From contig JABVXV010000085.1 of the NCBI GenBank assembly GCA_013365325.1, positions 57,647 through 121,646 of the forward strand: DNA of 64,000 bases. The letters are read 5' to 3'. Both the position numbers and the translations under genes were made by a program. This DNA comes from Dipetalonema caudispina. Lineage: Eukaryota > Nematoda > Chromadorea > Rhabditida > Onchocercidae. The number at the start of each line of letters is the position of its first letter. The first letter of the stretch is position 1. Shown piece by piece: positions 36,927-50,656 of the stretch. Below the pieces are notes generated by a model. The model was not told the origin of the DNA. It saw only the letters and a program-made list of their open reading frames with translations, and did not search any database.

Positions 36927-39900
36927 TATAGATTGATTATGAATATTTCAAATTTGATTTCTTAGATTTGGCAGGAAGACTAGTTCTTTATCTTCTTTCT
37001 TTATCTCCTGGATGAATTAGAGTTTTCTGTTTGAAATAATTTTTATTGGTTTGAGTAAGAAACTTTTTGCTAAAAAATCATAACACTCTGCATTGAATGA
37101 CAATTTCTATAATTTCATCCATTTAATGGTTCTGAAAACATTTTCAGCGATTTGAAAACATTTCTGCTACGTATTTTTCGTTTTCCATTCTTTGACTCAA
37201 AATATGCGAAGAGATAGGGGTTATTCATTTTTCAATGCCGAATAATTCTATGGTGGATTCGTGTGTTTACCGCTTGTACTGAAGATTTTGTTATGATTTC
37301 TAAACTTGTCCTTTATTTTTCCAGGATAATGTCTAACTTTTTGTTTGCCAAAAGTTTTAAATTCAAGCATTACTTCAATAACTGGGATAAATTTGATGAG
37401 GATTTGAAAATTTTTATGGAATGTATTTTTTTTCTCATTGTTTCTACTGTATATAGCAATAATAACAATAATAATAACAACAACAATGTAGTTTATTACT
37501 TCATTGCTGTATTTTGTTTCTATTCTTATTTTTTGAAGTTCCACTTCCTCCAGCACACAACTAGATTTCAAAAAGGAGGAAGTGGAACAACTTCATTAAA
37601 TTTTTTCCAATGCAAGATTATGATGTAGGATACGCTTTCCTTTTTATATTCAGAAACGTTTTGATTTTAGACTTTAGTCTTTGTTAATCGCAATCACTGA
37701 AATAACTTGAAGATATAAAATGAAAATGTTACACGGACGTCAAATATGACGCTTATATTTTTGAGACGTTCTGATTATAAATGGAAACAATCTTTACTCG
37801 CTTCATTAGATTAACAATGGAACATAAACGTATCACGAAGTAGTATAATTTGATTTTTTCATATCAACAGATGGGGAAGTTTCGAAAGCCTTTCCCTCCT
37901 ATTTACCCATTAATTTGTAGTGTAAATCAATTGAATTCCTCAAAGGATCAAAAAGTTTTCAATTCGTATTTCTACCTGTACTTGTTTGCATCCATAAATG
38001 AATTATTTTTGTATCATAATTCTAATATTTTTGTTTAAGTGGTGATTTCATTTCTTTTTTTTTTTTTGCCTACTACGTTCTTTATTGTCGATATATTGTA
38101 ATACCATAAGCGATAATTGCAATGCCGTAAAAATACACTTGTATTTCTCCTACAGTTTATAAGTGAAGGAAGATATAATTCCTCAAATTTTTGTCTTTAA
38201 AAATAATCTGAATGAAAAAGATGACAGATGAGAAGGGTTAAATCTTGAGAGGAGAGGGAGAGAGAGAGAGGAGTTGGTATTATCCATTTACATATTAATA
38301 AAGTAGGAAAATAACTGTTTTACTAAGAAATTAATCTTAGCATCGTAATCAATAGGTGGAGAAAGGAAAGATGCTTACTTATTGACAAGAGAGGTTCAGG
38401 ATTATTTAGACTTTTTAATAGTATAGGATATGATTATAGATTGGTTAGTAGTGAGTGGAATTTTAAGTGGTAGAGCAGTTAGGATTCCAAGCTTTCTCTA
38501 ATTAATTGATACAAGTTGTATTTGATTAAAGAAAAGAGAAATGCAGTGTTACATGTTATGGTTTAAAATGTTTCGGCTAGTTCTAATATTTCAACATTTC
38601 ACTACTGATCACTGTTTAACTGGGAGTATTAAATTTTTGGTCGATATTTTTCATATTTATTTTAATTTATTGTGGTAATTTTTGAATCGTATACTACTAA
38701 TTTAGAATGACTGTTTACAGTTCACTGAAGAAATTTTATATTTGCAGATAGTGGGTGATTGATCGAATGAAGAAATGAGTTAAATTTATTAACATGTTGG
38801 TGTTGTTGGATTATTGCAGACATGATTCATTGGTGTCACATCAAACTGATTGGTTAATTGGTCATTTTTTTTTTTTTGAATTTTTTTTTTTTGATAGCAA
38901 GAAATAAACGGTGGTACTTCTCGGGTATAAAGGATGATACTTCTTCCAAAAATACTATTTACTTGATATCTTATACATTATTTGATGCTGGGTAATGCCT
39001 AATATGGAAAGCTATTTAGCAAATATATTATTTAGAAAAAGCAAACATTTAGCAAGTATAAAAATATTCAAGATCGGACAAATGTCAAACCAAGAATACA
39101 TGGCATCACCCGTTGTTGGCAAGTTCAGGTTGATATGGAGTCTTTCGTGCTACCTAGCGGTTGATGATCCCGAAATTACTATAAAGGAATTAATGGATTT
39201 TACAACTGGATAATACGAATCTAGAACAGGTGAGCCTAGAATGGTGATAAGCTTAAAATAGTGGTAATCAACATGCACTTATACATGTTCCAATAATATC
39301 AGTCGAGATCATTACACTAATGCTTGCATGATCTTGAATATTCTCAGTGTTGACAAAGAGTTTCTTTGAAATTGGTATATCGGTGGAACAATTACAGTTC
39401 ATAAATAATAATATAGTTAGGAATGTTGAGTCATCTTATTTCTTTTTATCCAAAGTAATGAGTTAAGTTGAGCATCAAAATAAGAAATGGAAGGAAAAAA
39501 AATTGATGGAACCTATAAACTGCATGAACGGATGAGATTTCTTGTGACGAATTTGAGTTTATTTTCATTTTTAGAGATGATAATAGAACAAAAAAATATT
39601 TCAACCCATTTTTCTCTATTATTTCAACCCATTACTGCTGCACAGATCTGGTTAATGATGTTATGGATTACGGTGTGTTGTTATGAGAAGTACACATGGT
39701 ATGTATCGGTGTTTTTTGGACTTTGGACTTCGTACTCATTCAACAACAAAATAACTCAATTAACAACTCCTTTCTATTTTATGAAGTGGTAACTCGTGGC
39801 CTGTAATAGAATTTCGGTGCTCTTCAATATCAGGTATCACTTATCATTTCTGTTTATCGTATTTTAATTTAGCTGATGTAGAATTGTTTTTTTTTTTCCT

Positions 39901-40194
39901 TTTTTTTAGCTCTATACGCATGATCCTTTTATTTCTGCGCTCACATTGTAGTGGAATTCTTTACCTTAATAAGTACCTAATTATAGTGTTATGGGACAAA
40001 TTTGAGTTTCAATTAATTTATGAATCAACTGAAAGTCTATCAAACCGAAATCTTGTCCAGTGAAAACCCATGTTACACTCCAAAGTATCACATCGATGAT
40101 TCTGATAATAATAGTAATGAATAAAGTTTATAAGAAGGAATTTCTAATGAGAAGATAATAAGGTATTGCTTCACGTAGTTATTCGCAGTTTTTA
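36927..40194. other. intergenic region upstream of CPT1
   Basis: About 3.3 kb without a recognised gene. Contents: a perfect 14-bp inverted repeat with a 23-base loop (37538-37588); AAT/AAC microsatellite DNA (about 37457-37487); a GA-rich stretch (38240-38263); and T runs (38056-38068, 38868-38892). An ORF of 72 codons at 38995-39213 has no recognisable similarity. An acceptor-like ATTCGCAG at 40181-40188 is six bases before the CPT1 ATG. Confidence 0.55.
37538..37588. repeat. 14-bp perfect inverted repeat, hairpin
   Basis: GTTCCACTTCCTCC (37538-37551) and GGAGGAAGTGGAAC (37575-37588) are exact reverse complements separated by 23 bases. The arms are GC-richer than the flanking DNA. Confidence 0.9.
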
Positions 40195-43100
40195 ATGAAG
40201 TTAATGGAATTAAAAGAAGCAATGGCGGAAGCGCACAGTATTGCGGCGCTGTCTGTTTCTTTAACACATGATGGTATATCGGTATCTTACGATCAAGAAT
40301 TGCTCAATGAAATTTTACATTCGTTCTTTCGAGCTTATAAAAAACGTGTTGCACGGTTTAAGGTATGTGAATTTGGTACAAGTAAAAGATTTCATTTCTT
40401 GCATATTTCTGCTAGAATTTACAACAAAATTTAGCAGTTTTATTTATGTGAGCAGATGTAGCAATAGGTGTAACACAACGACTAAGAAGATTATAACACC
40501 TATGGAGGAAAGCAAAATCACCTCCAGTCCGCTTTTTACTTTGAAAATAAACTTTAATAGCGTTGCAATTCTTATTCATTTGTTAGAATTACAAATAGAA
40601 GTTTCGAAAGCAACGCTTTCATATGACTACTCATAGATAACATATAAACCATTCCTTTTTACCACTCTTTCTACTTCTTCTCAATAATCTTTTGTCATCA
40701 TGCTCGATAGGTCTGTTAGAAAACGAAGTTTATAAAAATGATGTAATTATCAGAGCATGTAAATGTCGCATGTGACATTATAGCGATGATTCATTTCTGA
40801 AAAATATTTCTACTATCTCTGTTTTGTCCAATACAAAGCATGAATTAAAGTGTTCTTCATTGCAGAATAATTTTTATAATGGTATTTTCCCAGCAAATGC
40901 TTATACGATGTGTATAGTTATGTTTATAGTCAGCTTTTTATCAGTCTGTCAGTATGATTTTTCGTTTGGTATACTCTATTCGTTGCGACATAATATTTTC
41001 AGCTCATTTTTTGGGTGACTTTTTCTTCTTGTTTCTTTCCATCGCTCAATGTTGCACCGTGGCACAATTTTTATTTTTACTCAAATTTTAATTACGGATT
41101 AAATTTGATATGCATTATGACAGTGGGGTTAGTATGATTGGTAAGGGAGTCTTTAATTTCTAGAAAATGATCAAAAGTCATGTGGTGAAGTAAGTTTTCA
41201 ATTTGAAAGTCTTGATTGCTGCCAATAAGTATAATTGTATTGTTCGTTTCGACTTAATCAGAACGGATACAAGCAACGCTTTTTATCCGCTGTCTAGTTT
41301 ACCTCATTTCCTATTTTAGAACATGCTATAATTCCCGTTTTTCTGCAGATCTCTTCCAGGGTTAAGCAGTTTAAGGATAAAAAAATCTAAAATAGCCGAG
41401 ATAAGTATGGCCTACTGACTAGTTAAATTCATTTATTTTTGTATTTTTTGAAGGACATTTTATTCATAAAATATGTTATCATTGTTTAATATTGCAGGAA
41501 TGAAATATTTTCGCAAGTACTCTCATTAATGGTGTATGGTATTTTTGTATGGTTCGTGATAATTCAAGTCATACGGCTAAGTCTCAAATGGTTTTTGCTC
41601 TATAAAGGTTGGATGTTTGAAAATCCACATTTGCGGCCACTTTCTAAAGCATCAAAATTGTGGCTGGTAAGTTGGTACTTTGCTTCTATATCTTATGATT
41701 TTTTTTTTCATTCAAATGTTGCTGGAAACGATTTGATAACTTTGATATAGTTTTGATATTAAACTGTTTTTTATTAACGATACGCTATCATTTGTGTTTC
41801 GAGACACCTAAAAAAGTTTCTTCTTGTAGGTTATTCCCTCTACATATTGAGGATTAAGTCAAAGAATAAGTGGAATTCCTTGTAAGTGAGGAAAGTTTGC
41901 TTCCGAAATTATTTTCCATTTGCAGGCGGTTTTACATCTGTTAGCAAAAGGCGGTCTGATGTTGCATTCATTTCAAGGAGCTTTGCCTCGTTTACCATTA
42001 CCGCGGCTAAATGATACCCTTGATAAGGTTAGCATTTAATTTGAAAAATAAATTGACATTCCATATGCTTGGAATAACCGTCATGATTACAGATGCAAAT
42101 TCTTTTATTCAAAAAGTGGCTCTTTTAATGCTTAAATTAAAGAAAATTTCAGCACCTTTGTACGATGCGTCCACTATGTACAGATAAAGAATATGATGAA
42201 TTAGTTCACCTTACGGAAGAATTTCGTAATGGAGTGGGGCGACATTTGCAATGGTACCTAATTATCAAATCCTTTCTTTCGATCAATTATGTCGCAGATT
42301 GGTGGGAAGAATTTGTTTATTTGCGACAGCGTTCACCGATAATGGTTAATAGGTTTGTTTTTTTTTTTTGATTCAAAGACCTTAACTTTCATCACGACGT
42401 ATGTTTCATTAGTTTCTCGAATAAGTTGTTTTTAAGCAATTATTATGGTATGGGTTCAATCATAGCACATCCGACGCGTAATCAAACCGCTATTGCTGCT
42501 ACGGTGACTTGGGCGGCGCTTTTGTTCCGGCGAATGATAGAACGACAGGAAATAAAACCGGTAAATTTTCAAAACAAGACTTCTCAAACTTTGGATGAAA
42601 TACCATTTTATATCGTCCAATATGAATGATTGATGGCGAAAGGTGCTGGTCTAACAGAATTTGTTTATCACAGTTGCGAAAACTGGAATCTGCATTAAAT
42701 AAGCAAAAAGTTGAGAAATGTTAATCGTTCAGAAAGTTGCCTTCTCTTTCGAATAAAAAAGTGTCTTTGTAGTTTTCGTTCTTATCACAGTACAAAATAC
42801 CGTTCTGTACCGCTCAATATGAACGATTGTTCAACAGTTGCCGTGTGCCTAATTTGGAAAAGGATAGGTTTTATCACTGGAACGATGCGAAACATATTGC
42901 AGTGTATTATAGTGGTCGTTGGTTTCGTCTTGCTATTCATAATGGGAAAAGGTTAATCTTTTAAGAAGTTCGAAATTTGTTGTTAAGTAGGCATAAGAGA
43001 ATATTTCATCGTAAACATTTCATGAACTTCTTGTCTTAAAAAAATGTGTAACAAATGATATCACAGTACAAGCTTTATTGAAGGGAGTTAGGAGAAAAGA

Positions 43101-46100
43101 AGGAAAATATAAATTCGATAAAAAGAATTTAAGGGAAAAGAAGTGGACTATAAAAGATTCAAGATAAGAGAAAAGCTGTAGAATTCTTGTCAGAAATTCC
43201 AGAATATGAGGCATTTTTAACTTTATTTATTAAAGAAAAAAACGAGTATTTCTTTTACTATGAATTTTTAGATATATTTAGCATTGCATATTATTTATTC
43301 AGTATTTTTTCTCTTTTATTTAACAAACATTGTCACTGGCAGCCAGAATCAGCAAGTGGATTAGGATATATGGATGAATGTTGCATTAGTATTCGTCGGG
43401 GGAACTAACCATTTCTTACAAAAGACACTCTACGTCCAGAAAATTGGACATTCGGAAAATTTTGCTCTTTCTGATGTTTAACAAATCAATTATCAAGTTA
43501 ATTATCATGTATGAACTATCAAGTCGATGCATTTCTTAGCTGACAGCCATTTGCAAGCAGCTAGTAGATTATTTATTTTTTTAATAGGTTATACGAGCCA
43601 TGCGAACTTCAAAAAGGTTTTGAAGCGATACTGAATGAAAAAACCACCTCAGATGTTGAGGAAAGTTACATTGCTGCTTTAACAGCCGGAGATCGGGATG
43701 TATGGGCACAAGCACGCAGAAATCATTTCAATTCCGGGGTCAATCAGCTTTCTTTGCATGCAATTGAAAAATCTGCATTTGTGGTTATACTGGATGAGCA
43801 TGAAGTTCACTATGACCCCGTATGTTGCTATTTCTCTTTTTTGAGAGACCACAGAGACAACAATTGAAAATCCGCTGAAACATTTTTCTTGTCATTATCC
43901 TGAAGCTAATGTTTTTGCGAAACCATTTGTTACCATGAAACTAATTTTACTATTAAATTTTGGCTAAATTTAGAATGATCCGTCAAAACTGGATTACTGG
44001 GCTAGTAACTTATTGCATGGTACTGGATGTGATCGTTGGTTCGATAAGTCATTTAATTTAATAATTTTCAAAAATGGGCGTTTTGGCATCAATGCTGAAC
44101 ATTCTTGGTTTGTCGTTTTGTTTATCTTATTTTTTCTGATCTCTTTGTTCAGATCAAATGCTGAAGCTTCGACACATCCATAATTGTAGATAAGAAGCAG
44201 AATATTTCTCCATAGTTAAAACAGTACTATTAAGAAAAGCATGGAAAATGTATTATATTTCTGCTTAAAGTCATTAGTGGTATTGTGTCCAAACAAATCC
44301 GTATGTTGAATTGTTTCCAGACTTGCTTGCTTTCTGTACTTCTTTCTTCAATATTTCTTTCCTAATTAAATTTTTGTGATTACTTGAAGTTTAACCGACT
44401 TAGACTCACATTTTTGATTTTCATTTTGCAACCCGTTGTCAACAGTAAATTGACCTTGTAAATGTGATGAAATGCTTTAGGGGTGATGCAACAGTAGTGG
44501 CTCACTTCATGGAATTTTGTGCTAAGAAAATTTGTAGATATAATTATGATGAAAATGGAAATACACGTGGAAAAGTTGAATTGATCCCGAAATACGAGCG
44601 GTTACGATGGAGTATTACTCCTGAATTAAATGTAATTTGGCCTGTTATTTTAGCATATCTTTCGTTCGTTTATTATTATTAATTACTGCTATTAATTATT
44701 AGTTGTAATTATCCCTATTAACCTATTATTAGTGGCAAGAACTTTTTTCTTCCAATGTTTTGTAAATCCAGACGACAAATAGTGCATTGGCTAGGAAAGC
44801 TTACTTTCAGTGATTAAAATCTGAGAAACTCAACTCCCTTATACTAACGGACCTATCAAACCAGTCGATCTCTTTCAGAATTGGATATCTTGAGTATTTG
44901 ATATTCAACATAAGGAGTTTTGAACTTTAGCATGCAAATATCCTGAATAGATTAAGGAATTTTCTAGACTATTTGAAATTTTTCTTGTATTTTTTCTTTC
45001 AGACCGCAATAATGAAATGTTTCGAAACTGCATGTGCCTTAATTGAGGATGTAGAAATGGCTTTATTGGTTTGGACTAAATATGGTAAAGGCCTTATTAA
45101 AAAGTTACACGTGTCACCAGATGGCTTTTTGCAGTTGGTTTTACAACTTGCCTTCTACCGTGTAAGTCTTTAGAAAAAATTATTTGGTTGGATTAAATGA
45201 GAGGTTTTAACTGATTAATCTTTCTCTTTATTACGGTAAGGCTGCTACATTAGCCCGCAGACATAGACATCCTTAGATTAGAGGTCTGCTTTCACCCATG
45301 CTTCAAAATCCTATTTTCAATGTCATGTAAATTGAGCGTCATTCTATATATATATGAATTTTGTTTTTTTTTTTTTTTTGATACTAAATAACTCGGACCA
45401 GCAATTCCTTGTAACCCACTTTGTTTCAAACTTAAGATTTATGGCTTCCTTTCTTGTAAATGTTTGTTTAGAATCAGAAAAAGTTTGCGTTAACCTACGA
45501 AGCAGCAACGGCACGTCTATTCCGAGAAGGACGAACAGAAACTGTTCGATCATGTTCTTCATACAGTTGTGACTTTGTTCACGCTATGCTCGATCCAAAT
45601 CAAACTGTAAGTTTAATTTTGCTGTTTTCAACATTTTATTGAGCCGAATGCTTTTTACAACCTGGTCGTGTTTTGAAACAAGAACTTGGGATATATGCAG
45701 TGTGAAAAGGCTTTTCAAACTTCCATATTAACATTGTCATTCGAATAACTTGAACTCTTTAGTCATACATTCTTTTAGTGTAGTATGGTTTACATAAATA
45801 TTTCCCATATTTTAGCGTGAGGAGAGACTGAGGTTGCTTCATGTTGCTTGCAATTATCATCAAACACTGTATCGTGATGCTATGTGTGGTAAAGGAATTG
45901 ATCGACATCTTTTTGCTCTGTAAGATTTAAGCACATTTAAATTTTAAATACTATTTAAAATTATTTGAAGTTGAAATCCATGGAGTTGTTTTGAAAAATC
46001 ACTGATCTTTCTGTTTTCCCTTTAGTTTGTATTCAGTCGAGTTATTTAGTGTAATATATAGCTTGCGGTAATAGGCAACTACAAGTCGGGCAGAATTCGG

Positions 46101-46973
46101 CATTGGTATGATAGGCAGATTGATATTGTTAATCTTGAAATAATTCTGTTTAATTTACCTACTGATCGAAAAATCAAAATTTTAAATTAGTTGACTTGAA
46201 CTTTTAGTTTTATCATATTCCAACTAATACAATCGAACTTACCTTCGTTGAAGAAAACATTAAGGATGGTTTCTTCTTTTTTATTATAGATACATTGTTA
46301 TGCGCTATCTAAAATGTAAATCGCCATTCTTGGAAAGAATATTTCCGTCCACTTTTTTGCTTTCTACGAGCCAAACACCACTGAATCAATGCGGGGAAGA
46401 AATAAAACACTCCAATCTGGACATTCATAAATTTGCCACTGCTGGTGGTGGTTTCGGGCCAGTAGCTGATAATGGTTATGGTGTTTCCTATATCATTGTC
46501 GGCGAAGATATACTTTCTTTCCATATTTCATCAAAACGTTCGGCAGATAATACGGCATGTTTTGAATTTTCATTAAGTTGTATCTTAGGCTAACCTTTAA
46601 GAAATCTCATTACGAGTTTCATGCTGCTAAAGTTTCGTTACTTCCAACCACCCTTCTTTGCTTCTTCAAGCAGCGTTAGCTTTTCTAAGAATTTTACTTC
46701 ATAAAGGAAATCATATACCTTCCCATTTTGTTCTGAGTTTTATTGGACCATACTTTCATCATATTGGAACGTCCTTTCATCATCTAATTATCTGCAAAAC
46801 ATCTCCATTGGCCTTTAATTCTGTAGTTCTGATGTGAGTAGTTAAGGTAATCTGTTTGCAATTGCTTCTTTCGATTTATACATTACATTTGATCTAATTT
46901 GCAGAGTTCGGAAGAATTACGGAATGATATCGTCAAAAGTCTTGAGGATATGAGCCTACTTTTGCAAGGATAA
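40195..46973 (+). CDS. cpt-1: carnitine O-palmitoyltransferase 1
   Basis: Moves long-chain acyl groups from CoA to carnitine at the mitochondrial outer membrane, the rate-setting step of fatty-acid import. Fifteen exons: 40195-40362, 40866-41014, 41498-41666, 41926-42027, 42153-42352, 42437-42560, 42773-42951, 43588-43819, 43974-44107, 44481-44631, 45003-45161, 45472-45606, 45816-45919, 46290-46554 and 46905-46973, 779 residues (human CPT1A 773). [10 protein letters not shown] aligns with the human start MAEAHQAVAF, so the second Met (40222) is an alternative start. Two membrane segments lie in exons 2 and 3. Landmarks: [41 protein letters not shown], the catalytic His in [44 protein letters not shown], and [17 protein letters not shown]. 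The last intron appears to use a GC donor (ACG|GCATGT at 46555). Confidence 0.96.
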
Positions 46974-47776
46974 CAAATCAACAGCATTTCCAGAACTGTC
47001 CAACCGTTCATTCAGCAACTTTGATGAATATGTATGATAGCAAATGAAAAGAGATTTTCTTTAGCTATTTCTTGCTAAGGTGTCTTGAATGTATGCTCAC
47101 ATATATGTCATGCCGAGAAATATGTATAGTGAATTGGGACTTGCTCAATCAATCGTTTTGAAATTTAATTGTAATTATGTTTATCCATCCGTATAAATAT
47201 ATATTTTGTTTTTATTATTAAATATATTCTTCACACAGCGTATACCACTGGACGAGTTTGTGAATCATTAGTATACATATAATATTTATGGAGAAAATGA
47301 ACAGTTCAAATAAAGGTTAATTATGGATAGTTATGTATGCGTTTTACAATATTACGGTTTTGAGAGCCTTTTTGGAATCTAACTGACAGTATGAACTCAA
47401 ATAATAAATTTATTTAACAAATAAATAGCAGGTAATAAAGTATTATGAAGCTACATTTTTATCATTCCAATTGAGCAGGACGTTGTAATAAGTTAGTATA
47501 GCTTGATATATCTTACTACGGAAGTTTCCTGCGATTCGTAACTCGGAAAAGGGCATATCTGTCAACCTCATAGAGATAAATGACTTACGAAAATATAGAT
47601 TTAAACTTATCATATGCAAATTGGTCTTGATACCGCATTTCTTTTGCAATTCGTACTTATTGTTTCCAAGGACTTGTATGATTTACCGTCCTTGTTGAGT
47701 ACTTTTTGAGGCGAAAAAATTCATATAATTCTTCTATTAACTTTTTTTCAGAAGAATTTTTGAGTCAACCTTTTGG
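46974..47776. other. spacer between CPT1 and ALKBH7
   Basis: About 0.8 kb on the shared + strand. No coding exon was recognised. An AATAAA at about 47310 could end the CPT1 transcript; a strong TTTTTTTCAG acceptor at about 47743-47752 lies about 25 bases before the ALKBH7 ATG and could receive a spliced leader. Confidence 0.5.
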
Positions 47777-49547
47777 ATGCAACTATCCGTTTTTCGGCGT
47801 TTAGCAGCCAATTGTGTTCATTTCCACAACGATACATTGTGGTCGAAAGAGACAAAAAATATGTTTTTACAATGCTGTACGGTTATTCCTAATTTTGTCA
47901 CCGAACAAGAAGAAGCATCACTTCTGGATGAAATTAATCCGCACATGAAACGGATGCGTTATGCAAAATCACATTGGGATGATGTAATGCTTTTTTTTTT
48001 AAATATAAGTTTTGAGCTATTATGGGTTTCTCAGTTTAATTTGCAGTTGAATTATAATCCACCCTAAATATTGAAGTACTTAACTCAGTTATGCAGTTTA
48101 CAACTTTAATTTCACAAATTTTTGTTTAAATTAGTGATAGTTCAATTCGATTTGCTACTTAGCTCACTTCTTGTTTTGTCTTTAAAATTTTCTACTATTT
48201 CTTATCCATCTCCAACCTTTTAGAAATTGAAAGAATGATTATTCAAAATTAATGGAACTATTGATGAATACCGTGAGTATCAATAACATATAAGTTTCTT
48301 ATACGAACAACAAAGAATTCACCTATACCTTGATATAACATTATCAATAGTCGTCACGATTTTTCCACGTCATACTTAACTTTTAACAGGTCATACATGC
48401 TTCTTTATCTGTAAATGAAATTAGCATTTGAAATCTTTGTGATGTTTAGATTTGATTTAAAAAATTCAGGCTATTCATCTATACCGTGAACGAGAACAAC
48501 TGAAATGGAGAAAAGAAAATGAGGTTATTCTAGATCGAATTCGAAAACACTCATTCAAAAAAGGAGATAAGCAACTTCTATTTGTACATATCCTCGATTT
48601 ACACGAAGATGGTTTTATTAAACCACACATTGATAGTGTTAGGGTATCATTTTTTTTTTTTTTTTTTCAAATTTATTTTATTATACCAAAATATATCGAC
48701 AAAATGTTGATGTAAAATTCATTTTTAATGCAGGTAAACCTTTTTTACCTTTTTTTTTTTTGGCTAGGAAATAATCTACCCTACTTGTGAAAGACCAGTG
48801 ATCAAAAGATCGCTGCAAATAAGGATGCTTACATTTTTAGCTCGTATTTCTTATTTATAGATGTTATTTTTTCAGTACTGTGGTGATGTTATCACCGGTC
48901 TTTCCTTGTTATCAGATGCTGTGATGCGTTTACGACATAAAGATCAAAAAGATCAGCTCATTGTTGATTTATTCCTGCAACGGCGATGCCTTTACAGAAT
49001 AGGGTAATTTTATTTCCCCACTTTAGCAGTTCCAAATTTTTTGTCGCAAATATGTTTCCCAAAATAAATCCATCTTTTCATGTTCGTTATTTTAAGATAT
49101 GCCAAATAAGATTTATGTTTTAAAAGTAAATTCCAAGTTATTCCAGCGAAATATACTTGGGATTTCATTGAAGTTCGGGAATGGCAATAGTTTAAACACT
49201 GCTACTGTCCCAAGCAATCGATTTGACTAAACGTAACATTTCTACGATTGATTCCCGATCATATTGAGAACGCAGTACAATGAACAATGTTTGCTAATTG
49301 TCGTAATAATCTGCTTATTCCAATGGATAAAATTTTCAGGGAATTTAGTCGTTATGAATTTTATCACGAAGTGCTCGGAAAATCGGAATCATATTTCATG
49401 GAAAAGCCCGTCCCACGAAGTCGTCGCATATCCATAATATGTCGTGATCTACCACGCAGTGTACAACAAAATGAACTGCACGCTGCCAGCAATATTATAG
49501 AGAAAAGACAGTTATTGGAACGAAATGATACTGAACAGATAACTTAG
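47777..49547 (+). CDS. ALKBH7 homologue, mitochondrial Fe(II)/2-oxoglutarate dioxygenase
   Basis: Four exons: 47777-47983, 48470-48643, 48876-49003 and 49340-49547, 238 residues (human 221), all in phase. The first 25 residues (MQLSVFRRLAANCVHF...) look like a mitochondrial presequence. Family matches: SHWDDAIHLYRE (human DHWDAAIHGFRE), HILDLHEDGFIKPHIDSVRYCG, ITGLSLLSDAVMRL, SRYEFYHEVLG and PRSRRISIICRDLP. The iron ligands are the His and Asp of PHID and the His of FYHEVL; the 2-oxoglutarate-binding Arg is in SRRISIICR. In mammals ALKBH7 acts in the mitochondrial matrix and influences fat metabolism and programmed necrosis. It sits directly downstream of CPT1 on the same strand. Confidence 0.93.
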
Positions 49548-50656
49548 TTTTTATCAGCATGCCAAACTGAATTTAGGTCAGTTTTTTAGGAAAGTTTCAG
49601 TGATAATGGAATAATTGCGCATGATACAAATCTATCTGTTACTGAAACTAACTGCTGTGTTTTCAAGTAAACCGCATAATGGGAAATTCCAAATATATTA
49701 CTATGCATCCACTTGTTCTTTCAGAAAAATGTATATTAGGATATGTAATTATTGGTTAAAGAGAAATTAAACTTCGCTTTCCACAGAAATCCCCTACAAT
49801 CAATTTATTGTGCTCAGTAACAGCAAAAGCAACTGAACTGAAAAAAACTTATCGATATCGTCATGAGGAAACTTACCTTGTACTTTAGAAGACGCTGCTT
49901 TGAATCAGTGGTTTCTTCTGATGACGTTATAATGTTATTTTTGAACAGTATACGATTCAAATGTGTATTGAATTTTCCATAGCATCAGAGCACAAAATTT
50001 TCTACAGGAATTTGTTATATTTTAAAGTGAAAACATGATTATCACTTGATCCAAGCATGTTACAAAAAGAAAAAAATTTCAGTATATATAATACAATAAA
50101 TCAACGACAACAAAAAGTAAAAACACCGTTTTATTTTTCAAGGTTTTAAGCCAGCGTTTATTGAAAATTTTTATGAAGAGAAGGAGTCTTCAATGAAACT
50201 TTACATTGGAAAATTGCCACTTCAAACTGTTTCGGAATTAAAATTAAGAGCACATGCCAAACGGACTGTTGATTTTTTGACCCTTTCTTCATTTCCGGAT
50301 TTTGAATCCTAATGTATCAAAAATTTCAGTTCTTAAAGATTTGCAAAATTTCAGTCAGAAACAGTCCTTCGCTGCTTGGACCAAAGATATTTCTCAATCT
50401 GTACCGTATAAATGGAGCTCACACTTGAACAAAAAAAGAATTTAGGCAGCTTTAAGTCGTATTATCACTCTTAACATGGTCTGATCTTAGTTTTTCATCC
50501 TTACAGACGCTTACAGACAGCTTGAAAGAAATGAAATTAAGAGCAAGATTATGATCCAATTTTGAATACTTGATAGTTTCCAGAAAATAATATTCTACAA
50601 TGATTTCATAAAAACTTGATACAAAGGGAACGTGAAATTTCAGAACTTTAATTTGT
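49548..50656. other. convergent intergenic region
   Basis: ALKBH7 (+) and CHMP2A (-) end toward each other. No exon-like stretch was recognised; it should hold both 3' UTRs. Confidence 0.6.

Noticed and set aside
37263..37628. 121-codon + strand ORF with an Asn run
   Set aside because: The Asn run comes from an AAT/AAC microsatellite, and the frame also reads through the 14-bp hairpin; no splice sites or family similarity.
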